A stretch of 64,000 nt of DNA from Pseudomonas viridiflava (GTDB taxonomy: Bacteria; Pseudomonadota; Gammaproteobacteria; Pseudomonadales; Pseudomonadaceae). The notes beneath the pieces were generated by a model. That model did no database searches. It worked only from the letters and a program-made list of their open reading frames with translations, and was not told the origin of the DNA. The stretch covers positions 1 through 64,000 of the forward strand of contig NZ_UUPU01000102.1 of assembly GCF_900591205.1 (NCBI RefSeq), written 5' to 3'. A program made the translations under genes and the position numbers. This document shows, in pieces, positions 26,929 to 35,453 of the stretch; the stretch's first letter is position 1; the number at the start of each line of letters is the position of its first letter.

Positions 26929-28389
26929 TCATTTTTTCACTTCTGCGGGCGCACGCCCGTAGATGTCGTCAAAGCGCACGATGTCGTCCTCGCCCAGGTA
27001 CTCGCCGCTCTGCACTTCGATCATCACCAGGTCGATGATGCCAGGGTTGGTCAGGCGGTGTTTGTGCCCGGCCGGAATGTAGGTGGACTCGTTGGCGTTG
27101 ATCAGGAATTCGCGCTCGCCGTTGGTGATCTGCGCGGCGCCGCTGACCACCACCCAGTGCTCGCTGCGGTGGTGGTGCATCTGCAATGACAGCGAAGCCT
27201 GGGGCTTGACCACGATGCGCTTGATCTTGAAGCGGCTGCTTTCCTCCAGCACCGTGTAGGTGCCCCACGGCCGGGTGACGGTGCGGTGCAGGCTGTACGC
27301 CGGATGGTTCTGGCGCTTGAGTTCGGCGACGATGTAGCGCACATCCTGGCTGCGTTTGGCATCGGCGATCAGCAGCGCGTCGGGGGTGTCGACGATGATC
27401 AGGTCGTGCACGCCCACCGCGCCGAGTACGCGCTTGGGCGAGTCGATGTAGCAGTTGTGCACGTCATGCAAAATCGCTTCGCCATTGACCTGGTTGCCAT
27501 GCGCGTCGCTTGGGGTAAGCGCACGCAGCGCTTCCCACGAGCCGATATCGCTCCAGCCGATGTCGCAGGGCACCACGGCCACTCGCTGGGACTTTTCCAT
27601 CAGGGCCACGTCGATGGAAATATCCGGCGCGCTGCCGAATGCCTCTGACTCCAGTTCACGCTGACGCGAGGTTTTATTCTGCAGGCTCTGGCTATGTTCC
27701 AGCGCGGCGCGGGCGGCTTCCAGTACGTCCGGGGCGTGGGTGGTCAGCTCATCCACCAGGGCGCTGGCCTTGAAGCAAAACATGCCGGCGTTCCATAAGT
27801 GCTTGCCGCCGTCGAGGTAGCCTTGGGCGGTGGCCAGGTCGGGTTTTTCGACGAAGCGTTTGACCCGGTTGCCGTGGCTCAGCGGCTCACCTTGCTCGAT
27901 GTAGCCAAAGCCGGTCTCCGGGTGATCGGGCTGGATGCCGAAGGTCACCAGGTAGCCGGCTTCGGCCAGCTCACGGGCCTGGGTCACGGCCTCGGCGAAC
28001 GCCACCTCATTGAGGATCAAATGGTCGGCCGGCATCACCAGCAACTGTGCGTCGCCGCCGAAATGCTCCTGCACATGCAGCGCCGCCACGGCAATTGCTG
28101 CGGCCGTGTTGCGGCCGAACGGCTCCAGCAGCAGGTCCAGGGGCAGGTGGGCCTTGTTGACCAGGCGGTAGTCGTCCAGGGTGCGAAACAGCAAATCGCG
28201 GTTGGTCACCGTCAACACGCTTTCCACGCCGGGCAGTTTGGCGGCGCGCTGGAAGGTTTTCTGCAACAGGCTCTGGCCATCGCGCATGCGCATGAACGGC
28301 TTGGGCATGTTCTGCCGGGACACCGGCCACAGCCGCGTGCCCGAACCACCGGAAATGATGCAGGGAATTAATCCGTTGAGCGTGTTCAT
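26929..28389 (-). CDS. pslB: PslB, mannose-1-phosphate guanylyltransferase / mannose-6-phosphate isomerase
   Basis: The 486-residue bifunctional enzyme makes GDP-mannose for Psl. The N-terminal nucleotidyltransferase has CIISGGSGTRLWPVSR and the Lys of MPKPFM, plus FGYIEQGE and RFVEKPD in the active site. The C-terminal type II PMI cupin has RPWGTYTVLEE, KIKRIVVKPQASLSLQMHHHRSEHW and GHKHRLTNPG. The ATG at 28389 overlaps the pslA stop as TGATG. It is functionally redundant with AlgA in species that carry alginate genes; alginate genes are not in this window. Confidence 0.94.
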   Translation of the reverse strand: MNTLNGLIPCIISGGSGTRLWPVSRQNMPKPFMRMRDGQSLLQKTFQRAAKLPGVESVLTVTNRDLLFRTLDDYRLVNKAHLPLDLLLEPFGRNTAAAIAVAALHVQEHFGGDAQLLVMPADHLILNEVAFAEAVTQARELAEAGYLVTFGIQPDHPETGFGYIEQGEPLSHGNRVKRFVEKPDLATAQGYLDGGKHLWNAGMFCFKASALVDELTTHAPDVLEAARAALEHSQSLQNKTSRQRELESEAFGSAPDISIDVALMEKSQRVAVVPCDIGWSDIGSWEALRALTPSDAHGNQVNGEAILHDVHNCYIDSPKRVLGAVGVHDLIIVDTPDALLIADAKRSQDVRYIVAELKRQNHPAYSLHRTVTRPWGTYTVLEESSRFKIKRIVVKPQASLSLQMHHHRSEHWVVVSGAAQITNGEREFLINANESTYIPAGHKHRLTNPGIIDLVMIEVQSGEYLGEDDIVRFDDIYGRAPAEVKK

Positions 28390-29828
28390 CAATAGACTTC
28401 CTTGGTGGAAAGGACGGCCGGGACCGTCATGAAAACGATGTACAAGTCAAACCACACCGACCACTTGGAGATGTACTCCAAGTCGTACTCGACACGTTTC
28501 TGGATCTTGAACAGGGTGTCGGTTTCACCCCGGTAACCGTTGATTTGCGCCCAGCCGGTAATCCCGGGTTTTACCCGGTGGCGCGAACTGTACTCGCTCA
28601 CCGCCACTTCAAACGGCACCCCCGCCGCCTTGGTCGCCGTGGCGTGCGGGCGCGGGCCGACCATGGACATGTTGCCCAGCAGCACGTTGAACAGTTGCGG
28701 CAGCTCGTCGATGCTGGTCTTGCGGATGATGCGGCCCACTCGGGTGATGCGCGGGTCGTGGCGGGTGGTCTGGCGCTCGGCGGTGAAGTCGCTCTGTTCG
28801 GTGAACATCGAGCGGAACTTGAACACGCGGATTTCATTGTCGTTGTAGCCATAGCGGTTCTGGCGAAACAGCACCGGGCCCTTGGAGTCCAGCTTGATCG
28901 CAACCGCCGTCGCCAGCATCACCGGCGACAGGCACACCAGCGCGATGCTCGCCAGCAGCAAATCCTCACAGCGCTTGATCACTGGCGACCAGCCTCGCAG
29001 CGGCAGTTGCGAGGTGTTGAACATCAAGATGCCGCCCACGTCGGTGATATGGCTGTGGCCGTAGCGCAGGGCAGCCATGTCGGGCACCAGCATCACGTTC
29101 ACCGACAGCTGCCGCAGGCGGTTGACCAGCCCGTGGATGCGCTGCTCGGCGGCCCACGGCAGGCAGATCATCACTTGGTTGACCTGCTCGGCGCGAATCA
29201 GCTTTTCCAGGTCGCGGGTGTTGCCCAGCAAAGGCAGGCTGCTCAGTTCCTTGGGGATGCGCTCGGTGCGGTCGTCGATAAAACCGATCAGGCCGGAGCG
29301 GATATCGCCGTTGCGCTGCAGGTGGTCGGCGACGTGCACGGCGGTGTCGGTAAAGCCCAGGATCACCGTGCGTTGCAGGTATTTGCCGGCGCGCATCAGC
29401 TTGCGGTACAGGCGCAGCATCAGCAGGCGTTCGAGGCAGAACAGCAGCAGGCTGGCGAAGTACCAGGCCACCAGGTTGCGTGGGGTCAATTGCGGGAAAA
29501 ACAGCAGGATCTGGTACATGAACAGCAGGATGCAAAACGCCGCCGACCAGGCTTTGACTTTGGTTTTCAGGCGCAGGCGATTGCTGAACAGCTCCTCGGA
29601 ATAAATGCCCAGGGCCTGGAACAGAATGATGGTCAGGACCGCGAAAAACACCAGCAGCCCGATGAAGTGGGCACGCAGCTCCGGGTCCATCGGGTCGATG
29701 AAAATCACCAGTACCAGAGGCGGCAGTATGGCGCTCAGGCCATGGATCAATTTGATAAAAACAACAAAGAACTCAACAAAACCGGCGCGCGTTAAAAACA
29801 GGCTGTCGACGGACGACTTTTCTCGCAT
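28389..29828 (-). CDS. pslA: PslA, undecaprenyl-phosphate hexose-1-phosphate transferase
   Basis: The 479-residue protein starts Psl synthesis by loading the first sugar phosphate onto undecaprenyl phosphate. Four to five N-terminal membrane segments (residues about 12-140) are followed by a CoA-binding-like Rossmann region (LGFTDTAVHVADHL) and the C-terminal bacterial sugar transferase domain with FRQNRYGYNDNEIRVFKFRSMF, RKTSIDELPQLFNVLLGNMSMVGPRPHA. The ATG at 29828 follows GAGGGA. A longer ORF from 29906 would include the leader hairpin and is unlikely. It heads the 12-gene operon. Confidence 0.95.
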   Translation of the reverse strand: MREKSSVDSLFLTRAGFVEFFVVFIKLIHGLSAILPPLVLVIFIDPMDPELRAHFIGLLVFFAVLTIILFQALGIYSEELFSNRLRLKTKVKAWSAAFCILLFMYQILLFFPQLTPRNLVAWYFASLLLFCLERLLMLRLYRKLMRAGKYLQRTVILGFTDTAVHVADHLQRNGDIRSGLIGFIDDRTERIPKELSSLPLLGNTRDLEKLIRAEQVNQVMICLPWAAEQRIHGLVNRLRQLSVNVMLVPDMAALRYGHSHITDVGGILMFNTSQLPLRGWSPVIKRCEDLLLASIALVCLSPVMLATAVAIKLDSKGPVLFRQNRYGYNDNEIRVFKFRSMFTEQSDFTAERQTTRHDPRITRVGRIIRKTSIDELPQLFNVLLGNMSMVGPRPHATATKAAGVPFEVAVSEYSSRHRVKPGITGWAQINGYRGETDTLFKIQKRVEYDLEYISKWSVWFDLYIVFMTVPAVLSTKEVY

Positions 29829-29834
29829 AAAACA

Positions 29835-29898
29835 TCCCTCATTGCACTCCAGACTCTGCTGTTCGGTTGTTTGTTCAATAAAGCAGAAGGCTGCTTTA
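29835..29898 (-). promoter_or_regulatory. psl leader: hairpin and RsmA-type site over the Shine-Dalgarno
   Basis: On the minus strand a perfect 8-bp hairpin (TAAAGCAG-CCTT-CTGCTTTA, 29879-29898) is followed by a GGA motif and by AGGGA (29835-29839), which is both the pslA Shine-Dalgarno and an A-N-GGA site. P. aeruginosa psl mRNA is repressed by RsmA at its Shine-Dalgarno, so similar control is plausible here. This is an inference from sequence only. Confidence 0.4.
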
Positions 29899-30027
29899 GA
29901 GGGCAATTCGAACTACGACTACTCTGGGTAATACGCAACTATCAATCCAAATGCGCAGACAGAAACAGCTGCCCATTTGAAGGGAATTTGCGGGGTAGTG
30001 GCTAAAGGAGTGTTTCCTTTTCTGCTT

Positions 30028-30043
30028 TGTCAACTAATTGACA
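30028..30043 (-). promoter_or_regulatory. Putative FleQ box 1 upstream of psl
   Basis: The core GTCAACTAATTGAC (30029-30042) matches 12 of 14 positions of the published FleQ box GTCaNTAAAtTGAC and lies in a perfect palindrome TGTCAA-N4-TTGACA. It is 200 bases upstream of the pslA start. FleQ is the c-di-GMP-responsive regulator of psl and pel in P. aeruginosa. Confidence 0.5.
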
Positions 30044-30089
30044 TTGGCGCGGAGGTGGCGTGCTAGACAGGTTAATCAGTCTTTTTTGC

Positions 30090-30103
30090 GGCATTTTATT
30101 GAC
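30090..30103 (-). promoter_or_regulatory. Putative FleQ box 2 upstream of psl
   Basis: Read on the minus strand this is GTCAATAAAATGCC, identical to the FleQ consensus GTCaNTAAAtTGAC over its first nine bases and at 12 of 14 overall. It is 47 bases from box 1. Two closely spaced sites are the arrangement seen at other FleQ-controlled exopolysaccharide promoters. Confidence 0.45.
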
Positions 30104-30158
30104 ATTCCTTGTCCGAACACTCGGGTAATAGGGCGTGTTTTTGAGTGTAGGAACAAAT

Positions 30159-30174
30159 GCAGGATTTTTCCTGC
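30159..30174 (-). terminator. Hairpin downstream of the receptor remnant
   Basis: GCAGGA-AAAA-TCCTGC on the minus strand is followed by ATTTGTT, and a second small palindrome (AAAGG/CCTTT) lies just before it. It probably is the leftover terminator of the decayed receptor gene and may now insulate the psl promoter. The rest of 29899-30271 shows no gene. Confidence 0.4.
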
Positions 30175-30271
30175 TTAAAGGAAAAACCTTTTTCAAACAG
30201 CGGCGGGATTGGGGGACAAACAGGGGGTAGGAAGGTGCACTAAGTGCCCTGCCAGCGGGGGTTTCGCCGGA

Positions 30272-30675
30272 TCATAAGTTGCTTTTCAAACTCATCGTGA
30301 AATTGTGCTTTTCACCGTGAAAGTTGCTCCAGGAGGCTGTGCCGAGAGTGTTGTAATCGGTTTTATCAAACAAACTGTTGCCGTTGAGTGACAGCGTCCC
30401 GGTGTCGAGGCGGTATGCCAGGCGCGCGCCACATCCGCAGCCTGTGGCGCGGTAGGTAAGTGCTGCAGCTACCGCCTTCGAGGGGGCTGTCGATTTTCTT
30501 CAGCGACTGGGTCTGGGTGTAGCCCCCGGACACTTGCAGGCGCTCAAGCAATTCACCGCTGACGTCGGCCTCTGATAGCCGCGGCCAGCGGTCGCGCAGA
30601 AGCGTGTGTAGTGGGTTTGGGCGCGGTTTTTCTCGACCACGCGGAACAACGCCGTGGCATTGAGCAATTACCCGT
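30272..30675 (-). pseudogene. Decayed C-terminal fragment of a TonB-dependent siderophore receptor
   Basis: Three pieces of one receptor appear in order on the minus strand but in three reading frames. The first reads LNATALFRVVEKNRAQT, the second EADVSGELLERLQVSGGYTQTQSLKK, and the third YRLDTGTLSLNGNSLFDKTDY, ending HNFTMSLKSNL before a stop. These align with the last barrel strands of receptors like the one at 4415 (NNLFDKKYYDG). At least two frameshifts and an internal deletion of roughly 60 codons separate them, and the N-terminal three quarters of the gene is absent. No transposase remains. The gene is clearly dead. Confidence 0.8.
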
Positions 30676-30757
30676 GAGCAATGTATCCAGCACAATTTTT
30701 TGTTTGCCTCTGTAGGTGCGGATTAACCTGCAGGCTTTCCCGGCGGATGAAGTGAGC

Positions 30758-31387
30758 ATGATCGAGCCTGCAACCCTGGCGGTTTTTTCCGGCGCTGTTC
30801 TGCTGTTGCTGTTATCACCGGGGCCGAATATGGCGTTCGTCATCACCCATGGTGTGACCCATGGCTGGCGCGGCGGGGTGGCCTCGGCCCTGGGCATCAC
30901 CGTGGCCGATCTGCTGCTGACGGTATTGACCGCCACCGGCGTGACCGCCGTAGTCGCCAGTTGGCCGCCGTCGTTCGACCTGATCCGTTATGCGGGGGTG
31001 TTCTACCTGCTGTGGCTGGTGTTTAGAACCTTGCAGAAAAGCCCTGCCCTGGACACTGCCCACATCAGTCGTGTGCCCCTGGGTCAGGTCTTCCTGCAGG
31101 CCATGCTCAATAGCGTGCTCAACCCCAAGGCGTTGCTGTTTTTTGTGGTGTTTTTGCCACAGTTCGTAAAGCCCGAGGTGGGCTCTATTGCTCTGCAGTT
31201 GATGCTGCTTGGCGGCATCCTGACCTTGATCGCCGCCGTATTCCACGCGCTGTTGGGCACCTTCGGCGGTGCGCTGAGCCGGGTCTTTGCCAAGCGCGCA
31301 AAAGCCGCCAGGCTACAGAAATGGGGCCTGGCGACGGTGCTGATGGTGCTGGCCGTGCGCCTGGCGCTGATGTCTCGCCCGAGCTGA
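30758..31387 (+). CDS. LysE/RhtB-family amino acid exporter
   Basis: The 209-residue inner-membrane protein has about six hydrophobic segments and the family's N-terminal signature (LLLLSPGPNMAFVITHGVTHGWRGGVASALGI, residues about 18-50). Members export amino acids such as homoserine, threonine or lysine, or related metabolites, in exchange for protons. The ATG at 30758 fits the conserved N-terminus better than the upstream in-frame ATG at 30716. It converges with the inhA-like gene, seven bases apart. The substrate is not predictable. Confidence 0.9.
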   Translation: MIEPATLAVFSGAVLLLLLSPGPNMAFVITHGVTHGWRGGVASALGITVADLLLTVLTATGVTAVVASWPPSFDLIRYAGVFYLLWLVFRTLQKSPALDTAHISRVPLGQVFLQAMLNSVLNPKALLFFVVFLPQFVKPEVGSIALQLMLLGGILTLIAAVFHALLGTFGGALSRVFAKRAKAARLQKWGLATVLMVLAVRLALMSRPS

Positions 31388-31394
31388 CAGCGGG

Positions 31395-32075
31395 TCAGCC
31401 CAGCCGAGCGGCCGCCCGCGCCACAATCTCACCCCGGGTCTTGCGCGATTCGGCGGTGCGCTTGTTGGCCTCGTCCAGCACATGCTGGGGTGCGCTGTCC
31501 GGGCTGCCCGAGTCGAACGGCGGCGCCGGTGCGTATTCGATCTGCAACTGCACCAGTTGCGCCGCCGCTTCGCTGTACAGCTCGGCTGCCAGGGTCAGGG
31601 CAAAGTCGATACCGGCGGTGATGCCGCCACCGGTCAACAGGTTGCCGTCGCGGACCACGCGGTCTTGCACGGGGATCGCGCCGAGGGGCGCCAGCATGTC
31701 GTGGTAGGCCCAGTGCGTGGTCGCCTTGCGCCCGCGCAGCAAACCCGCCGCGCCGAGCACCAGCGAGCCGGTGCACACCGAGGTCAGGTAGCGTGCGGTC
31801 TGTGCCTGGGCCTTGAGGAAGTCCAGGGTTGGCGGGTCTTCCATCAACGCGCCGACGCCCGAACCGCCAGGTACGCAGATCACATCCAGGGCAGGGCAGT
31901 CGGCATAGGTCATGGTCGGTGTGAACACCAGGCCGGTGCTGGAGGTGATCGGCGCCAGGTCCTTCCATACCAGGTGCAACTTCACGTCCGGCAGTGAACC
32001 CAGCACGTCATAAGGGCCGGTCAGGTCCAGTTGCTGAATGCCGGGGAACAACAGAAAACCGATGTGCAAGGTCAT
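31395..32075 (-). CDS. inhA: DJ-1/PfpI protein, isonitrile hydratase-like
   Basis: The 226-residue protein belongs to the DJ-1/PfpI superfamily and closely resembles isonitrile hydratase of Pseudomonas, which converts isonitriles to N-substituted formamides. The catalytic Cys is C101 in LTSVCTGSLVLGAAGLL, the number known for InhA. LLFPGIQQLDLTGPYDVLG at the N-terminus carries the family Asp/Glu-type acid. HWAYHDMLAPLGA and GGGITAGIDFAL complete the pocket. It is divergent from a GlxA-type regulator with the same fold, which may control it. Assignment beyond family is probable, not proven. Confidence 0.82.
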   Translation of the reverse strand: MTLHIGFLLFPGIQQLDLTGPYDVLGSLPDVKLHLVWKDLAPITSSTGLVFTPTMTYADCPALDVICVPGGSGVGALMEDPPTLDFLKAQAQTARYLTSVCTGSLVLGAAGLLRGRKATTHWAYHDMLAPLGAIPVQDRVVRDGNLLTGGGITAGIDFALTLAAELYSEAAAQLVQLQIEYAPAPPFDSGSPDSAPQHVLDEANKRTAESRKTRGEIVARAAARLG

Positions 32076-32165
32076 GAACGAAGCTCCGATAAAGGGGTGG
32101 ACGGCTTCACTCTAGGGGCCTAGGCTTTGGCGAATACGCCATTGAGCCCACAAATCACGCCAATC

Positions 32166-33134
32166 ATGACCCGAATCGTCCACGTCCTCGCTTTTGATAA
32201 CGCCCAAGTGCTCGATGTGACCGGGCCGTTGCAGGTGTTTGCCTCCACCAATGACCTGGCCCGCCAGCGCGGCCTGCCATTGCCTTACGCCGTTTCAGTG
32301 ATTGCCGCCCAGGAGCAACCGGTGATGACCTCAGCCGGCCTGGCCCTGGTGGCGCAGCCGCTGCCCGCCGTCGACACGCCGTGCGACACCCTGGTCATCG
32401 CCGGTGGCTGGGGGGTATACGGCGCCGCCGAAGACGCGGCACTGGTGGACTGGGTGCGCGACAAGGCCCGGCACACCCGGCGCATGACCTCGGTGTGCAC
32501 CGGCGCTTTCCTGCTGGCCGCCAGCGGCTTGCTCGATGGCTGCCGCGTCGCCACCCACTGGACGCGCTGCGAAGAACTGGCGCGCAAGTTTCCCGCGCTG
32601 ACTGTGGAGTCCAACCCGATCTTTATCCAGCAAGGCTCGGTGTGGACCTCCGCCGGTGTAACCTCCGGCATCGACCTGTGCCTGGCCCTGGTTGAAGAAG
32701 ACCTGGGCCGCGCCGTGGCCCTGGAAGTGGCGCGGCACCTGGTGGTGTTCCTCAAGCGCCCTGGCGGCCAGTCGCAATTCAGCGTGACGCTGTCCCTGCA
32801 AAAAGACGGCAACCGCTTCGCTGAACTGCACGCCTGGATCGCGGAGAACCTTACCCTCGAGCTGAACATTTCGACCCTGGCGGCCCAGGCCGGGATGAGC
32901 GAACGCAGCTTTGTGCGCCACTACCGCGCCGAAACCGGCCAGACGCCCGCCCGCGCCGTCGAACTGATCCGCGTCGAAACCGCACGCCGACAACTGGCCG
33001 ACAGCAACGCGTCGATCAAGCGCATCGCCGTGCAATGCGGTTTTGGCTGTGAAGAGACGTTGCGCCGCAGTTTCATGCGGGCCCTGGAGGTCACGCCCCA
33101 AGCCTACCGCGAGCGGTTCTGCGACCCGGCCTGA
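32166..33134 (+). CDS. GlxA-type AraC-family transcriptional regulator
   Basis: The 322-residue protein joins an N-terminal DJ-1/PfpI-like sensor domain (HVLAFDNAQVLDVTGPLQVFAST; MTSVCTGAFLLAASGLLDGCRVATHWTRCEELARKFP) to a C-terminal AraC double helix-turn-helix (LNISTLAAQAGMSERSFVRHYRAETGQTPARAVELIRVETARRQL and IKRIAVQCGFGCEETLRRSF). Such regulators sense small metabolites. The divergent neighbour is a DJ-1 enzyme, the usual partner arrangement. The ATG at 32166 begins the conserved fold; a TTG at 32127 in frame is less likely. Confidence 0.9.
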   Translation: MTRIVHVLAFDNAQVLDVTGPLQVFASTNDLARQRGLPLPYAVSVIAAQEQPVMTSAGLALVAQPLPAVDTPCDTLVIAGGWGVYGAAEDAALVDWVRDKARHTRRMTSVCTGAFLLAASGLLDGCRVATHWTRCEELARKFPALTVESNPIFIQQGSVWTSAGVTSGIDLCLALVEEDLGRAVALEVARHLVVFLKRPGGQSQFSVTLSLQKDGNRFAELHAWIAENLTLELNISTLAAQAGMSERSFVRHYRAETGQTPARAVELIRVETARRQLADSNASIKRIAVQCGFGCEETLRRSFMRALEVTPQAYRERFCDPA

Positions 33135-33242
33135 ACGAAAACGTACACAGTTGGACCAAGGTGCTATGTTGGCGGACTACCTTGCGCAGTGAGCCCTTGG
33201 CCCTGCCCCGCTACTCCCTCCGCCCCCGGCGTGACGTTGCTC

Positions 33243-35453
33243 ATGAAACCATTGCCTGCGACCGGCGCCGACCCTCTGCGGGACGATTGTGCCAGCGAGC
33301 CTATTCATATTCCCGGTTCCATCCAGCCCCACGGGCTGCTGCTGACCCTTAGTGAGCCGACGCTGGTAGTGCTGCAGGCCAGCACCAACGTTAATACCGA
33401 ACTGGGCCTGGGCGCCGCGTCGCTGTGCGGCCAGGCGCTGGGCAGTCTGATCGGCGAAGATGCGCTGGCCCAGGTGCGCCTGGCGCTGGCGAGCCTGGAT
33501 GCCGATGAAGACGAACTGTACCCGGTGACGCTCAACGGAGAGCTGTTCGACGCGTTGCTGCACCGCCATCAGGGTCTGCTGTTTCTGGAGCTGGAGCGCG
33601 CCGTGACGCCCCGGCATGCCGCAGCGCTGCACGTTGCCCGAACCCTGCGCCGCCTGCAGTCGGCCAAGACCCTCGATGGGCTGTACCAGATCTGCGTCAC
33701 CGAGATCCGCGCATTGACCGGCTATGACCGGGTCACCCTGTACCGTTTCGAACAGGAGGGCCACGGCAAGGTGATCGGCGAATCCCTCACCGACGGCATG
33801 CAGCCGTACCTGGACCTGTGTTTCCCAGCCTCGGATATCCCGCCCCAGGCCCGCGAGCTGTATCGCTTGAACTGGATTCGGGTGATTCCGGATGCCGCCT
33901 ACACGCCGGTGCCGATCTTGCCGGCCTTGCGCCCCGACACCGGCCAGGCCCTGGACCTCAGTTTCGCGGTGCTGCGCAGTGTCTCGCCGGTGCACTGCCA
34001 TTACCTGAAAAACATGGGCGTGCGCTCCTCGATGAGCATCTCACTGCTCAAGGACGAGCAATTGTGGGGCCTGATCACCTGCGGCCACCGCGAACCCTTG
34101 CGGGTGCCCCATGAGTTGCGTACGGCCTGCACCAGCATTGGTCAGTTGCTCTCGATGCAGATCACCTTGCTCCAGGAGCAGGACGCCCGGCGTCAGCAGC
34201 AGGAAAAAACCACGATGATCGACGCATTGGTCAGCGCCATGGCGCTTGAGACGTGCGACGTGATGGAAAGCCTGCAGCCGAGTGCTCAGACCCTGCTGAA
34301 CCTGACGGCCGCCGATGGCCTGGCCATCCTGGTGGAGGAGCGGTTGCACCGGTTTGGCGTGTGCCCCAGCGAAGATGAAATCCGCGCCCTGTATCCCTGG
34401 GTCCAGCAGCAGGGCAAGGGCGTGGTCTCCAGCCATCAGTTGGGCGCGGATTTCCCGCCGGCGGTCGCCTATCAAAGCATCGCCAGCGGCCTGTTGGCGT
34501 TCCGGCTGCCTAAACCGGTGGATAACGCGGTGATGTGGTTTCGCGCCGAGGTCAAGACCACCGTGCAGTGGAGCGGCGAGCCGATCAAGCAGCGGGAAAC
34601 GGCGGCCTCGGCGCTGAGCCCGCGCGTGTCGTTTGAGCTGTGGAAGCAGCAGGTCGACGGCAAGGCGCTGCAGTGGTCGGCCTCGGAACTGCACGCGGTG
34701 GAAAGCCTGCGCCGCAATGCCCTTGAACATGACCTGGCGCGCCAGGTGCAGCGTGAACATGCCGCCGTGCGCGCACGCGATGAACTGGTGGCCGTGGTTT
34801 CCCATGACCTGCGCAGCCCGTTGACGATTTTGCTGATGCAGTGCGGAATGATGCGCAAGATGGTGCCCGCCGACGACACCAAGGCCAACGTGCGGCTGAC
34901 GACCGCGATTGAAACCATGCAGAACGCTACGTCGCGCATGAACACCTTGCTGGAAGATTTACTCGATACTTCGCGCATCGAGGCCGGGCGTTATCGCGTG
35001 GTCTTGCAAGCGCTGGAGGTACAGTCGACCCTCGACCAACTCGGTTTGATGTGGCACCCGATGGCGGCAGCCAAGGGCATCAACCTGACTTGGCGGGCCC
35101 AGCCCGGGCTGCATATCCAGGCCGACCCGGAGCGGCTGTTCCAGGTGTTTTCCAACTTGCTGGGCAATGCCCTGAAGTTCACCGACCTGGGGGGCGCGAT
35201 CGAGGTGATTGCCCAGGCGGCGGGTGACGAGGTGCTGTTTCGCGTGTGCGACAACGGCTCGGGGATCGGCGCGGCGCAACTGCCCTACATCTTTGAGCGT
35301 TACTGGACCTTGCGCGAGGGCAACCCCACCGGCAGCGGTCTGGGTTTGTACATTTCCCACGGCATTATCCAGGCCCACGGCGGCACACTCTGGGCAGAAA
35401 GTGTGGTGGGGCAGGGCAGCGTGTTCAGCTTCAGAATCCCGGCTGCGCTTTAG
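33243..35453 (+). CDS. bphP: Bacteriophytochrome histidine kinase
   Basis: The 736-residue red/far-red light sensor has the standard PAS-GAF-PHY-HisKA-HATPase layout. The biliverdin-binding Cys is C16 in DDCASEPIHIPGSIQPHG. GAF carries CFPASDIPPQARELYRLNWIRVIPD. The PHY tongue has the PRVSF motif near residue 460. The H-box is VVSHDLRSPLTILLMQ with the phospho-His, and the ATPase has SNLLGNALKFTD, DNGSGIGAAQ and GSGLGLYISHGIIQAHGG. No heme oxygenase gene (bphO) and no response regulator is adjacent, which is unusual. Start chosen at ATG 33243; a GTG at 33189 is in frame. Stop codons overlap the convergent hydrolase by four bases. Confidence 0.95.
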   Translation: MKPLPATGADPLRDDCASEPIHIPGSIQPHGLLLTLSEPTLVVLQASTNVNTELGLGAASLCGQALGSLIGEDALAQVRLALASLDADEDELYPVTLNGELFDALLHRHQGLLFLELERAVTPRHAAALHVARTLRRLQSAKTLDGLYQICVTEIRALTGYDRVTLYRFEQEGHGKVIGESLTDGMQPYLDLCFPASDIPPQARELYRLNWIRVIPDAAYTPVPILPALRPDTGQALDLSFAVLRSVSPVHCHYLKNMGVRSSMSISLLKDEQLWGLITCGHREPLRVPHELRTACTSIGQLLSMQITLLQEQDARRQQQEKTTMIDALVSAMALETCDVMESLQPSAQTLLNLTAADGLAILVEERLHRFGVCPSEDEIRALYPWVQQQGKGVVSSHQLGADFPPAVAYQSIASGLLAFRLPKPVDNAVMWFRAEVKTTVQWSGEPIKQRETAASALSPRVSFELWKQQVDGKALQWSASELHAVESLRRNALEHDLARQVQREHAAVRARDELVAVVSHDLRSPLTILLMQCGMMRKMVPADDTKANVRLTTAIETMQNATSRMNTLLEDLLDTSRIEAGRYRVVLQALEVQSTLDQLGLMWHPMAAAKGINLTWRAQPGLHIQADPERLFQVFSNLLGNALKFTDLGGAIEVIAQAAGDEVLFRVCDNGSGIGAAQLPYIFERYWTLREGNPTGSGLGLYISHGIIQAHGGTLWAESVVGQGSVFSFRIPAAL

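Noticed and set aside
30002..30196. 64-codon minus-strand ORF in the psl upstream region
   Set aside because: It runs through the FleQ-like boxes and small hairpins and has no coding character.
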